NCBI RefSeq assembly: GCF_034111725.1
Contig: NZ_JAWUWR010000012.1
Span: 33,333-97,332 of the forward strand
DNA from: Thalassolituus sp034111725
GTDB lineage: Bacteria; Pseudomonadota; Gammaproteobacteria; Pseudomonadales; Oceanobacteraceae
DNA: 64,000 bases
Reading direction: 5' to 3'
Part shown: one piece after another, positions 7,763 to 17,151 of the stretch
Position numbering within the stretch: position 1 is the first letter of the stretch
Layout: each line of letters begins with the position of its first letter
Notes under the pieces: model-generated
Database searches by the model: none
Told to the model about the DNA's origin: nothing
The model's input: only the letters and a program-made list of their open reading frames with translations
Position numbers and translations under genes: made by a program

Positions 7763-9178
7763 ATGTTGAAAAAAGTACTAATCGCTAACCGTGGTGAGAT
7801 TGCCGTACGTATTGTGCGTGCCTGTGCCGAAGCCGGTGTGCGCTCGGTGGCCATTTATACCGAACCTGATCGTTATGGTTTGCATGTGAAGCGTGCGGAT
7901 GAGTCCTATTCGTTGGGTGAAGACCCTATTGCCGGCTACTTAGATCCAGCGCGTATAGTCAATCTAGCGGTAGAAACCGGCTGTGATGCCATTCATCCGG
8001 GTTATGGCTTCTTGTCTGAAAATCAAAATTTTGCCCGGTTATGCGAAGAAAAGGGCGTCATCTTTATTGGGCCTGCATCGGATGTGATTCATAAAATGGG
8101 CGATAAGACCCAAGCACGCGACAGTATGCGTGCGGCGGGTGTGCCTATCACTCCAGGTTCTGACGGCAACTTAGCCGATCTCGATGAAGCGTTAACGTTA
8201 GCGGGTGAAATTGGTTACCCAGTGATGTTGAAAGCAACATCCGGTGGTGGTGGTCGTGGCATTCGTCGTTGTGATACGCCGGAAGAATTAAAATCCCAGT
8301 ACCCGCGAGTAATTTCTGAAGCAACAAAAGCCTTCGGCTCGGCCGATGTCTTCATGGAAAAGTGCATCGTTAATCCGCGTCATATTGAGGTGCAAATTCT
8401 CGGTGATAGTCACGGTAGCGTCGTGCATTTATTCGAACGCGATTGTTCTATCCAACGCCGTAACCAAAAACTGATCGAAATCGCCCCTAGCCCGCAACTG
8501 ACTCCAGAGCAACGACAATACATAGGCGGCTTAGCGGTAAAAGCCGCGGAGGCGGTTGGTTATGAGAATGCGGGTACGGTTGAGTTTCTATTAACCGGTA
8601 ACGAAGTGTACTTCATGGAAATGAATACTCGTGTACAGGTTGAGCACACCATTACTGAAGCCATTACCGGTGTTGATATTGTGCGTGAACAGTTGCGCAT
8701 TGCTGCAGGGTTACCGCTCAGTTATCGCCAAGAAGATATTCAATATCGCGGCTACGCTCTGCAGTTTCGTATTAATGCGGAAGATCCGAAGAACGACTTT
8801 TTACCAAGCTTTGGTCGTATCAGTCATTATTACGCACCGGGTGGGCCGGGCGTACGGGTTGATACGGCCATTTATACCGGATACGAAATACCGCCGTATT
8901 TCGATTCCATGTGTTTAAAACTGGTGGTGTGGGCACTTACTTGGGATGAGGTAATTGCTCGTGGTCAGCGTGCCCTCGATGACATGCGCTTGCACGGCAT
9001 TAAAACTACCGCAAATTATTATCAGCAAATTTTACAGCACCCTGATTTCAAAAAGGGCGAGTTTGATACCAGCTTCGTACCAAGCCACCCCGAATTAATG
9101 AATTACTCAGATAAACGTCATCCAAGCGAAGTTGCTTTGGCCATTGCCACTGCCATTGCAGCCCATGCGGGTTGGTAA
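7763..9178 (+). CDS. pycA: pyruvate carboxylase subunit A (biotin carboxylase)
   Basis: This subunit carboxylates biotin using ATP and bicarbonate. At 471 residues it has the biotin carboxylase N-domain (IANRGEIAVRI, 7-17), the HPGYGFLSEN loop, the ATP-grasp glycine loop KATSGGGGRG (near 159) and catalytic-site segments ERDCSIQRRNQK and MNTRVQVEHTITE. It resembles AccC, but the neighbouring gene encodes a carboxyltransferase/biotin carrier of the pyruvate carboxylase type, so the two form a two-subunit pyruvate carboxylase that replenishes oxaloacetate. The second gene begins 17 bases downstream. Confidence 0.9.
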   Translation: MLKKVLIANRGEIAVRIVRACAEAGVRSVAIYTEPDRYGLHVKRADESYSLGEDPIAGYLDPARIVNLAVETGCDAIHPGYGFLSENQNFARLCEEKGVIFIGPASDVIHKMGDKTQARDSMRAAGVPITPGSDGNLADLDEALTLAGEIGYPVMLKATSGGGGRGIRRCDTPEELKSQYPRVISEATKAFGSADVFMEKCIVNPRHIEVQILGDSHGSVVHLFERDCSIQRRNQKLIEIAPSPQLTPEQRQYIGGLAVKAAEAVGYENAGTVEFLLTGNEVYFMEMNTRVQVEHTITEAITGVDIVREQLRIAAGLPLSYRQEDIQYRGYALQFRINAEDPKNDFLPSFGRISHYYAPGGPGVRVDTAIYTGYEIPPYFDSMCLKLVVWALTWDEVIARGQRALDDMRLHGIKTTANYYQQILQHPDFKKGEFDTSFVPSHPELMNYSDKRHPSEVALAIATAIAAHAGW

Positions 9179-9195
9179 GTCACAGGAGAAAACAC

Positions 9196-11004
9196 ATGAC
9201 TAACGCAAAGAAAATTGAAGTAACCGATGTTGTTTTACGTGACGCCCACCAGTCATTAATCGCTACGCGTTTACGCACCGAAGACATGCTGCCAATTTGC
9301 GAAAAGCTAGATCAAGTGGGCTATTGGTCTCTGGAAGTATGGGGCGGGGCAACATTCGATGCCTGTGTGCGCTTCTTAAAAGAAGATCCTTGGGAGCGCT
9401 TACGTCAGTTGCGTAAAGCTCTGCCAAATACCCGCTTGCAAATGTTGCTACGCGGTCAAAATTTATTGGGTTATCGCCATTACGCTGATGACGTGGTCGA
9501 AGCATTTGTGCAAAAAGCAGCGGATAACGGCATTGATGTGTTCCGTGTATTCGATGCACTCAACGATATGCGTAACATCGAAACAGCAATGAAAGCGGTT
9601 AAAAAAGCCGGTAAGCATGCTCAAGGTGTGATTTGTTACACCACAAGCCCAGTGCACACTGCGGCATTATTTGTGCAGCAAGCGAAAGACATGCAAGCCA
9701 TGGGGGCAGATTCTATCGCCATTAAAGACATGGCGGGCTTACTGACGCCTTATGGTACTTACGATTTGGTTAAGGCCATTAAAGCTGCCGTGGATTTACC
9801 TTTGGTTGTTCATAGTCATTCGACTTCTGGCTTGGCACCTTTGTGTCAAATGAAGGCGATTGAAGCAGGTGCCGATCGCATTGATACCGCAATTTCTTCA
9901 TTCTCGTCAGGTACAAGTCACCCAGCCACTGAATCGCAGGTAGCTGCGCTAAAAGGTACCGATTACGACACCGGTCTAGATCTGGTATTACTGGGCGAAA
10001 TTGCTGATTATTTCCGCGAAGTGCGTAAAAAGTATCACCAGTTTGAGAGCGAATTTACTCGCGAAGACGTATCGGTGCAGATTAGCCAAGTACCGGGCGG
10101 AATGATGTCGAATTTAGCGAACCAGCTAAAAGAACAAAATGCATTAGATAAAATTCGCGACGTATTTGCCGAAATTCCACGCGTGCGTGAAGATCTAGGT
10201 TTTCCTCCGTTGGTAACGCCTACATCGCAAATTGTTGGCACCCAAGCGGTGTACAACGTGCTGGCGGGGCAGCGCTATAAAACCATCACCAATGAAGTAA
10301 AACGTTACCTGCAAGGCGGCTACGGCCATGCGCCTGCCGCGGTAAGCGCGGAGTTACTGAAAAAAGCCATCGGTAACGAAGAGGTTTTAGAGGGACGTCC
10401 AGCGGATTTGCTCTCGCCAGAGCTAGAGAAGTTGCGTGCTGATATCGGTGCATTAGCGCTTTCCGAAGAAGACGTGCTGACCTTTGCTATGTTCCCAGAC
10501 TTAGGTCGCGAGTTTTTACAACAGCGTGCAGATGGTACCTTGAAGCCAGAAGAGTTATTGCCAGTCGAGGCCGTTGCGAAAGGTAAGATGGGCACGTCGG
10601 TGGCCACTGAATTTTTAATTGATGTTCATGGCGAAACCTACGAAATTGCGGTGACGGGGGTTGGTGAAACTGGATCTGGCCGTCGTAAATTGTACTTGTC
10701 ATTAGACGGTATGCCCGAAGAGGTAATCTTTGAGCCATTGAATCAATACGAAGGAAAAGCTGGCAGTGGACGCGGTCGCGCTACTGAACCGGGTCACGTA
10801 ACACCTGCTATGCCGGGTAATGTCGTAGATGTGTTGGTAAAAGTGGGCGATGTCGTTAAGGCCGGTCAAGCCGTTATGGTTACCGAAGCCATGAAGATGG
10901 AAAGCGAAGTGCACGCCAATATTGCCGGTACGGTTAGCGCGGTTCACATTCAAAAGGGAGATCGTGTCACCCCAGGCGAAATTTTGATCGAAATCACTGC
11001 TTAA
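9196..11004 (+). CDS. pycB: pyruvate carboxylase subunit B (carboxyltransferase and biotin carrier)
   Basis: A 602-residue subunit that transfers CO2 from biotin to pyruvate. It has an N-terminal HMGL-like barrel with VVLRDAHQSL, the lysine to be carbamylated in IKDMAGLL, and the metal-binding HSH in VHSHSTSG. A conserved PYC/OadA middle domain follows. The C-terminal biotinyl domain carries EAMKME near residue 567. ATG 9196 has AGGAG at 9184-9188. It resembles oxaloacetate decarboxylase alpha (OadA), but no oadB/oadG membrane subunits lie nearby, which favours pyruvate carboxylase. Confidence 0.9.
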   Translation: MTNAKKIEVTDVVLRDAHQSLIATRLRTEDMLPICEKLDQVGYWSLEVWGGATFDACVRFLKEDPWERLRQLRKALPNTRLQMLLRGQNLLGYRHYADDVVEAFVQKAADNGIDVFRVFDALNDMRNIETAMKAVKKAGKHAQGVICYTTSPVHTAALFVQQAKDMQAMGADSIAIKDMAGLLTPYGTYDLVKAIKAAVDLPLVVHSHSTSGLAPLCQMKAIEAGADRIDTAISSFSSGTSHPATESQVAALKGTDYDTGLDLVLLGEIADYFREVRKKYHQFESEFTREDVSVQISQVPGGMMSNLANQLKEQNALDKIRDVFAEIPRVREDLGFPPLVTPTSQIVGTQAVYNVLAGQRYKTITNEVKRYLQGGYGHAPAAVSAELLKKAIGNEEVLEGRPADLLSPELEKLRADIGALALSEEDVLTFAMFPDLGREFLQQRADGTLKPEELLPVEAVAKGKMGTSVATEFLIDVHGETYEIAVTGVGETGSGRRKLYLSLDGMPEEVIFEPLNQYEGKAGSGRGRATEPGHVTPAMPGNVVDVLVKVGDVVKAGQAVMVTEAMKMESEVHANIAGTVSAVHIQKGDRVTPGEILIEITA

Positions 11005-11139
11005 GCTGATTGGTTAGCGGCTTGTTCAGCAAATGCCAAGTCGCGCACTCTTGCCGAATATTGTTGGAGATGTCATCTCTAAGGCTTCGCCCTGAAACTG
11101 TAATGCCTTATGCTATGCAGACTTATATGAGGATTGACC

Positions 11140-11808
11140 GTGGATAACATCATCAAGGGTGTGCTCGATTTCCGGCAGAATGTCTACCCTGCTCGCAAAG
11201 ATCTGTTTGGTACTCTAGCAGGAGGCCAAGATCCAGATACTTTATTCATAACCTGTTCGGATTCTCGAATTGATCCTAATCTGTTAACGGGTTCTGACCC
11301 TGGTGATCTCTTCATTTGTCGCAATGCTGGCAATATCATCCCACCGCACAGTAATGAAACAGGCGGCATGACAGCCTCGATTGAATACGCCGTTGCAGTG
11401 TTAGGTGTACGCCATATTATTGTTTGTGGACATACTGATTGTGGCGCTATCAAGGGGGCGATGGATCTTAGCGCACTCAAGGGCTTACCTCATGTTAAAG
11501 AATGGTTAGGTCACTGCCGTTCGGCAATGGAGATTGTGCGCGAGCGTCATGGTATTGAAAGCGGCGCTTGTTTGGCACCAGAGCATTTAAACGAAGCTAT
11601 CGAAGAGAACGTATTGCAGCAGGTGCAGCACATGCGTACACATCCGATTGTGGCTGCCAAATTGGCGACCAAGAAGGTACAAATTCATGGCTGGGTTTAC
11701 AATATCGAGTCGGGACAGATACGTTGCTGCGATCAGCATAGTGATGCATTTACCGATTTTGATGAGCACTATAGGGATGATATTTCAAGATTGTCCTACA
11801 AAAACTAA
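11140..11808 (+). CDS. beta-class carbonic anhydrase
   Basis: A zinc enzyme interconverting CO2 and bicarbonate. In 222 residues the zinc ligands are C39 (in TCSDSR), H98 and C101 (in CGHTDCGAIKG), and the D41-R43 catalytic dyad is present. I place the start at GTG 11140 with TGAGGA at 11128-11133; a TTG at 11134 is in frame but lacks spacing. Its position just after a bicarbonate-using pyruvate carboxylase suggests it helps supply bicarbonate. The 135-base gap suggests its own promoter. Confidence 0.92.
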   Translation: MDNIIKGVLDFRQNVYPARKDLFGTLAGGQDPDTLFITCSDSRIDPNLLTGSDPGDLFICRNAGNIIPPHSNETGGMTASIEYAVAVLGVRHIIVCGHTDCGAIKGAMDLSALKGLPHVKEWLGHCRSAMEIVRERHGIESGACLAPEHLNEAIEENVLQQVQHMRTHPIVAAKLATKKVQIHGWVYNIESGQIRCCDQHSDAFTDFDEHYRDDISRLSYKN

Positions 11809-11912
11809 ATAAAAATGAGGCCATTTGAGCCAAGGCGGTCGTGGCTTGAATAGTCTATTGGCTGTACTCTTTTTGAGCGTATCATCAACATCTCATTACC
11901 AAGAGTCATAAT

Positions 11913-12080
11913 ATGACTGACTCAATTAGCAGATTATCTGCAGATGCAAGGGATCGCATTGGTGATGAAGGTGTCACAGACACAAGATCAGGAAAGACCG
12001 CAAGCCCTTATGTCCCCGCTGGATTGATTTCTGCCGGTTTGGGCAAAATTAGTAGAAATATCGAACACATTAAACAATAA
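11913..12080 (+). CDS. small hypothetical protein, 55 aa
   Basis: A short open frame from ATG 11913 to TAA 12080, with an AAGAG element at 11901-11905 as a weak ribosome site. The product begins MTDSISRLSADARDRIGDEG and has no membrane segment or recognised motif. Its amphipathic serine/alanine/glycine composition looks protein-like. It lies alone in the 480-base region between the carbonic anhydrase and the next gene. Confidence 0.4.
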   Translation: MTDSISRLSADARDRIGDEGVTDTRSGKTASPYVPAGLISAGLGKISRNIEHIKQ

Positions 12081-12290
12081 GAAAAACAACGTTCGTGGTT
12101 AGTTAGTCAGGAAAAGCCCACAGTGAGTGGCCTGTAGTTGACACGCTAATATATGTTGTTCCCTTCTTGTTTTTGTCGTCCGAGAAATTCGTACAATTTC
12201 TGAAGCACGGTCGTGTCCTGATAGTTTTGCACCATTATTATAATAAAAGAATAAACCGACCAACCTTGGGTCAGGACAGGAGTGCTGCAA

Positions 12291-13178
12291 ATGTCTCACG
12301 AAAAATCGAATGCTCCAGCGAAAAAATTGCCACCAATTAATATGCGCTATGTGAAGCGTGAAAACGTCAGCGTTGACGATTGCATCGGCATGTACAAATT
12401 ATTTAGTGTGTATTATCAAAATACGCCGTTTGAAACATTTATGGCAGACTTGTCCAAGAAGACGGGTGTGCATATTGCTAAGCGAGTAACCGACGGCAAA
12501 GTAGTCGGTTTTTCTACCGCAGTGTCTTTTTTGACTGAAGTCGATGGCAGGCAAGTGCGTATGCTATTTAGCGGTGATACTGTTATGGCAAAAGAATATT
12601 GGGGTAATCCTGCATTCCCTCAGTCTTTCTTCCGTTGGGTATTAGCAGAGCGTTTAAAGCATCCGTTTATCGAATTAAATTGGTTCCTTATCTCAATGGG
12701 TTACCGCACCTATTTAATTTTGGCTAACAATTTTTATGATTATTACCCAAATATTGACGGTGAAAATAAGCATCTTAAAAATGTTGCTTTTGCTGCCGCG
12801 GATACATTATTTCCAGGCAAATTAAACCGCGAGAATGGTTTAGTTGAGTTTGGTGATGAAGCTTGTGCCTTGTCTGATTTCGTAACGCCAATTACCGATA
12901 AAGAACGTCAGGTTCCTAAGATTGCTTTCTTCGAAAAGTGCAATCCAGATTGGATGAATGGTAGTGAAATGGCTTGTGCTGGTTCACTGAGCTGGAGCAC
13001 GTTTGGTCGTGCACTGCTGGATATGCGTCGTACCCTGTTCAAAAAGGGCAATCGCAATGCTAAGAAACAAGCGAGTTCTGCTGTGGTTAATCACAAGCCA
13101 GAAACCGTAGAAATCACTTTGTCTGAAATTGAACAACGTGAAATCGTAGCAAGCACCACAGGCAATAACGCTGCTTAA
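12291..13178 (+). CDS. hypothetical protein, possibly GNAT-like fold
   Basis: A 295-residue soluble protein without a signal peptide. The middle contains a run reminiscent of an N-acyltransferase core (GKVVGFSTAVSFL ... RMLFSGDTVMAKEYWGN ... ELNWFLISMGYRTYLILANNF), but I do not see an unambiguous acetyl-CoA loop. The tail (about 250-295) is lysine-rich and probably disordered. Start ATG 12291 follows ACAGGAG at 12275-12281. The gene stands alone and ends at a strong terminator shared with the convergent aminopeptidase. Function unknown. Confidence 0.65.
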   Translation: MSHEKSNAPAKKLPPINMRYVKRENVSVDDCIGMYKLFSVYYQNTPFETFMADLSKKTGVHIAKRVTDGKVVGFSTAVSFLTEVDGRQVRMLFSGDTVMAKEYWGNPAFPQSFFRWVLAERLKHPFIELNWFLISMGYRTYLILANNFYDYYPNIDGENKHLKNVAFAAADTLFPGKLNRENGLVEFGDEACALSDFVTPITDKERQVPKIAFFEKCNPDWMNGSEMACAGSLSWSTFGRALLDMRRTLFKKGNRNAKKQASSAVVNHKPETVEITLSEIEQREIVASTTGNNAA

Positions 13179-13200
13179 TTAATAGGCGCTATTGTTTGTA

Positions 13201-13229
13201 AAAAAAACCCGCTAATAGCGGGTTTTTTT
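13201..13229. terminator. bidirectional rho-independent terminator
   Basis: Stem CCCGCT/AGCGGG with a 3-base loop is flanked by an A-run and a T-run, so it can stop both converging transcripts (12291 gene and the aminopeptidase). Confidence 0.9.
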
Positions 13230-13239
13230 ATATCTGTCG

Positions 13240-14622
13240 TTAATCAGCGAAACGATTACGCAGGTAATTAAACATTGCTCGTAAGCCCATCGCCTCTCCG
13301 CCAACGGGGCGGCCAGGTAGTGAACGACGATTCCACGCCATAACATCAAAGTGCACCCATGGAGTGTTATCGACAAAAGCTTCAAGATACAAGGCCGCAG
13401 TAATGGCTCCACCAAATGGCGTTGGCACGGAATTGACTAAATCAGCAATATCACTTTTTAATGCGTCTTTATAAGCTTTATGCAGGGGTAAGTTCCAGAC
13501 CGGATCACTGACCTGTTCACCAACTTGCATCAGGTCTCCCGCTAATTGCTGCTGATTGGTAAAAAATCCGGGTAATTCTGTACCTAGAGCAACACGGCAA
13601 GCGCCGGTTAATGTTGCAAAATCGATCATTAATTCCGGTTTTTCGCTCGCACCTTCAGCTAACGCATCGCATAAGACTAAACGGCCTTCGGCATCGGTGT
13701 TATCAATTTCTACTGTTAATCCTTTACGGGTATTTAATACATCACCTGGGCGAAACGAATCGCTACTAACGGCATTGTCTGCCGCAGGAATTAACAAACG
13801 CAAACGTACAGGGAGATTGGCAGCCATAATAAGGTAAGCAAGCCCAACTGTGTGTGCTGCGCCGCCCATATCCTTTTTCATATAACGCATGGCTTCGCCC
13901 GGTTTTAAATTTAAGCCACCGGTATCAAAGCAAATTCCCTTACCCACTAAGGTAACCTTAGGATGATTTTCATCGCCCCAGTGTAAATCCAATAGTCGCG
14001 GTGCATGGGCGCTGGCGCGACCCACAGCGTGAATCATAGGATAATTTTCTTGCAGCAAAGCATCACCGACGATTTCATCAAAGTCGGCGTTAAATTCGCC
14101 AGCAAGCGCTTTAACCTGTGCCGAAAGATCTTGCGGCATCATATCGGCGGCAGGGGTATTAATTAGATCACGGACGCGGAAGGTACCTTCGATAAGGCGC
14201 TCGGCCTCAGCAATTGCCAGTGCATCGGGTAGGGCTAAAAGTGCTTCGGCACTGGCTTTTTCTGTGTAGCGATCAAAGCGGTAGGCGCCAACTCCCCATG
14301 CGAAAGCAATAGCCGTTAATTGGTTGGTATCGAAGGCGCGATCCGGTGTGTAGATTCCAGCAGGAAGGGTGCTTGCCAGCTGTCCGCAAGCGAAAAAATC
14401 GTCAAGCGATTCGCAGGCAAACACTACTTGTCCCAGCGCCCCGTCGGCTGCGGGAATAAGGGCGGTGCCACTGCCTTTGTAGCCAGAGTTTTTGAGCCAG
14501 TTACTGGTACTGGCTGGTTGCTCTGCTAGCCAGCGTTCGTAGTCTGCTTTTTCAATAAGGCTGAGTGGAATACCTTGTTGGCCATGGATCAACTGGGTTG
14601 TTATTGCAGCGCGCACTGACAT
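13240..14622 (-). CDS. leucyl aminopeptidase family protein (M17)
   Basis: A cytosolic two-metal aminopeptidase of 460 residues. The C-terminal catalytic domain shows the metal and catalytic-lysine region KGICFDTGGLNLKPGEAM and the M17 signature NTDAEGRLVL, with the N-terminal half being the regulatory domain. It is slightly shorter than E. coli PepA (503), like the second M17 paralogue common in pseudomonads. It is transcribed alone, converging on the terminator at 13201. Confidence 0.9.
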   Translation of the reverse strand: MSVRAAITTQLIHGQQGIPLSLIEKADYERWLAEQPASTSNWLKNSGYKGSGTALIPAADGALGQVVFACESLDDFFACGQLASTLPAGIYTPDRAFDTNQLTAIAFAWGVGAYRFDRYTEKASAEALLALPDALAIAEAERLIEGTFRVRDLINTPAADMMPQDLSAQVKALAGEFNADFDEIVGDALLQENYPMIHAVGRASAHAPRLLDLHWGDENHPKVTLVGKGICFDTGGLNLKPGEAMRYMKKDMGGAAHTVGLAYLIMAANLPVRLRLLIPAADNAVSSDSFRPGDVLNTRKGLTVEIDNTDAEGRLVLCDALAEGASEKPELMIDFATLTGACRVALGTELPGFFTNQQQLAGDLMQVGEQVSDPVWNLPLHKAYKDALKSDIADLVNSVPTPFGGAITAALYLEAFVDNTPWVHFDVMAWNRRSLPGRPVGGEAMGLRAMFNYLRNRFAD

Positions 14623-14788
14623 AAAAACAATATCCTAATAAATATAAACACTGCGCTCAGTATAGGTGACATTAGTGCGTCACAAAACAGCTACCTTAAG
14701 GTCGCTGACGCTAACCGGTATTTGCGGTAACATTGCCCACTTTTTGATACATACCTAAAGCCCCTGACGGTGCTGAAGCGAGGGTGAT

Positions 14789-15199
14789 ATGGTAAATGAA
14801 TTTGCAGGCGGGGCGCTTATCGGCCTAGCTGCAGGACTGTTATGGCTAGGTATTGGTCGCATCAGTGGTATGACCGGCGTATTGTCGAGCCTATTTTTAT
14901 TGCGCGAAACTCAACGTCATTGGGCAATTTTCTTTTTATTGGGATTGGTGTTGGCTTATCCCTTATTTCAGCTTTTCGGTTTAGCTGCTCCAATTCATAT
15001 TACCTCGAATGTACCTTTGCTGATTATTGCCGGTTTATTTGTTGGTTTTGGTACCTACGTGGGTAACGGCTGCACCAGTGGTCATGGCGTCTGCGGTATG
15101 GGGCGCTTATCGGTGCGCTCTACTATTGCGACGGTTGTTTTTATGGTGTCGGGGATTATTACTGTTTGGTTGATGCGCGTCGTTGGGGGTGATCTATGA
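14789..15199 (+). CDS. YeeE/YedE-family membrane protein, first half
   Basis: A 136-residue protein with four hydrophobic segments and the cysteine-bearing GNGCTSGHGVCGMGRLS motif typical of YeeE/YedE (DUF395) sulfur transporters. Known members with this motif pass thiosulfate or related sulfur species through the membrane via cysteines. AGGG at 14781-14784 precedes the ATG. The stop overlaps the next start by four bases (ATGA), so the two halves are made together. Confidence 0.85.
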   Translation: MVNEFAGGALIGLAAGLLWLGIGRISGMTGVLSSLFLLRETQRHWAIFFLLGLVLAYPLFQLFGLAAPIHITSNVPLLIIAGLFVGFGTYVGNGCTSGHGVCGMGRLSVRSTIATVVFMVSGIITVWLMRVVGGDL

Positions 15200-15618
15200 G
15201 TCATCTAATTGCGCTATTAAGCGGCCTAATATTTGGTTTAGGATTACTACTATCTGGTATGAATGATCCGGAAAAAGTACGAGCATTTTTAGATATAGCA
15301 GGCAATTGGCGCCCCGAGTTACTGGCAGTAATGGGCTCAGCTGTGGTTATTTTTGCTTTGGTATATCGTGTGAGCTTAGGCAAAAAACAGCCTTGGTTTA
15401 CCGGTGCATTTCATACCCCAAGCATTAGCCGAATTGATCTTCGTTTAGTTTCTGGCGCTGTATTATTTGGGATTGGTTGGGGGTTAGTAGGATTGTGTCC
15501 GGGGCCTGCATTGGTCGACTTGTTCGCATTTGATCCTAGTATTTTGATTTTTGTTGCTGCCTTATTAGTAGGCAATCGCTTGGCACATTGGTTGGTTGGG
15601 CCGGTGCAGCAGAAATAA
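15196..15618 (+). CDS. YeeE/YedE-family membrane protein, second half
   Basis: A 140-residue partner of the preceding gene with four hydrophobic segments and the LCPGPALVDL cysteine motif. The pair corresponds to the two inverted halves that are fused in YeeE, giving one complete channel for a sulfur-containing ion. No rhodanese or TusA gene is adjacent, so the cargo is inferred from family only. Confidence 0.85.
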   Translation: MSHLIALLSGLIFGLGLLLSGMNDPEKVRAFLDIAGNWRPELLAVMGSAVVIFALVYRVSLGKKQPWFTGAFHTPSISRIDLRLVSGAVLFGIGWGLVGLCPGPALVDLFAFDPSILIFVAALLVGNRLAHWLVGPVQQK

Positions 15619-15762
15619 GTTCTCATGACTGAGTCTTGTTTTCTACTGCAAGGCTTGGTCATCGTTATAGTTTTCTATAATCGAGTCGTAAGAAATATAT
15701 CATTTCAATAATAAGTCCTCCGTGCGTTTAATAGTTTAATGCTAACAAAGAGGGGTTATTAT

Positions 15763-15882
15763 ATGAAAACAGCTATCGACCTATATGTATTATCAATAAC
15801 GCCAGAATCGCTGTGGTCTGCAGTGGTGTTTGCGGTGGTATTGCTGGCGGAGTCGGCAATGCCGGAAGAGGTTGTCGCCTGA
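15763..15882 (+). CDS. very small putative membrane peptide, 39 aa
   Basis: ATG 15763 follows a good AGAGGGG ribosome site (15750-15756) and the frame closes at TGA 15882. Residues about 16-31 (LWSAVVFAVVLLAESA) form one hydrophobic helix. No family is recognised. A 9-base-stem hairpin lies just after it at 15905-15937. Confidence 0.35.
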   Translation: MKTAIDLYVLSITPESLWSAVVFAVVLLAESAMPEEVVA

Positions 15883-15904
15883 CGGTGTACTCGAAGGATA
15901 ACGA

Positions 15905-15937
15905 TGGCCGTGCTCTACATGAACATATGCACGGCCA
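15905..15937. other. hairpin between small ORF and alpha/beta hydrolase gene
   Basis: TGGCCGTGC and GCACGGCCA form a perfect 9-base stem with a 15-base loop. No T-run follows on either strand, so it may be a weak or factor-assisted terminator for the converging genes. Confidence 0.4.
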
Positions 15938-15943
15938 CAATGG

Positions 15944-16906
15944 TTAGCTTGCGCTAGCGGCTTCTTTTTTGGGCTTAGAAACTGCGGGTTTTACCAATAC
16001 ACGGCTTAAAAACTGATGTGCATCGGCTGCTGATTGCTCTGGAATTTCTTCCATCGGAATATGACCAACACCTGGGTACACAATCACTTCTGATCCGGGT
16101 ATATCGCGTGCGAAAAGTTTGGCATTCGCAGGTGGAATCCAGCGATCTTTATCACCCCACATAATCAATGTAGGCGCTTTTACATGCTTAACGCGCTCTG
16201 CTGTCATGTGTTCTAGCTCTTCAAACAGGCGAATTAAAGACTGACGATTGCCGCGTGCTAACATCATGTCGTGGTAATACGTAATGGCGTTATCGGTTAT
16301 TTTCGAGCGATCCCCATAAACATCCCCAAGGGTGATATTCACCATAAAGCGCGGTGTGCCTAAAACAATTGCATGGCGCAGTATGGGAGTCGTGAGAAGC
16401 CTCATTAACCAAGGTAAAGGCATGGGATAACCAGCAGCATCTAGCAGTATTAGGCTATCAACTTTACTTGGGTGCTTGGCCGCAAGTTCCCAAGAAATAT
16501 ATCCGCCCAACGAACTACCCACCAAGCTAAAGTGCTCCAGTTTTAGGTGCTCTAACAAAGCATTGATCTTGTCACCAATACGCTCGACTTCGTAACGGCC
16601 ATTGGCAATCGCACCGGTTAGGCCGAAGGCGGGAACGTCGATACGAACAAGCTTGTAGTCTTCTTTTAGTTCTTTAACCCAACCGTCCCAAGTGTGCAGC
16701 GACGCCATAATGCCATGCAGCATAACCAGCACAGGTGCATCGGAATCTGTACGTCCTTCAACGCGATAATGAATTTCGTTGCCATCACAAGGAAAGAACT
16801 TCGAGTCTTCATTGGCATAGGTGGCGCGCATTGTTTGCTGATCAAGGGTCGTCATACCCATATAACGCAGTGTGCGCGCGAATAAAGAGGGTTTAGAAGA
16901 AGACAT
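15944..16906 (-). CDS. alpha/beta hydrolase
   Basis: A 320-residue hydrolase with the full catalytic triad in view: nucleophile S132 in GSSLGG, acid D254 in GDKDRW, and H282 in GVGHIPMEE. The oxyanion segment is LHGIMASLHTW (63-73). There is no signal peptide. It closely resembles the hydrolase at 18796-19689, and the two bracket a divergent PhoD gene. The family includes esterases, lipases and C-C hydrolases; the substrate is not readable. Confidence 0.87.
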   Translation of the reverse strand: MSSSKPSLFARTLRYMGMTTLDQQTMRATYANEDSKFFPCDGNEIHYRVEGRTDSDAPVLVMLHGIMASLHTWDGWVKELKEDYKLVRIDVPAFGLTGAIANGRYEVERIGDKINALLEHLKLEHFSLVGSSLGGYISWELAAKHPSKVDSLILLDAAGYPMPLPWLMRLLTTPILRHAIVLGTPRFMVNITLGDVYGDRSKITDNAITYYHDMMLARGNRQSLIRLFEELEHMTAERVKHVKAPTLIMWGDKDRWIPPANAKLFARDIPGSEVIVYPGVGHIPMEEIPEQSAADAHQFLSRVLVKPAVSKPKKEAASAS

Positions 16907-17151
16907 GTCGGAGCTCCATCGTTGTTGTTATTGGTAAAACAAGCTTAGGAAGTGGCTTGTTTCTGCAAGATTTGACCTAGCATGCCTGTGCGTGTGTTGG
17001 CTGACTAGGTGCGATTGGGTCAGGATTCCGTAGTACTTTGTCTTTTGTCTGTAAGCAGATGGCAACCATATTGTCAGACTCCTGCCACGGCGCTGTCATA
17101 CCGATCGGATTAACTAGCATTCCATCAAAGGTCTACAGTGGACGCTGGCCA

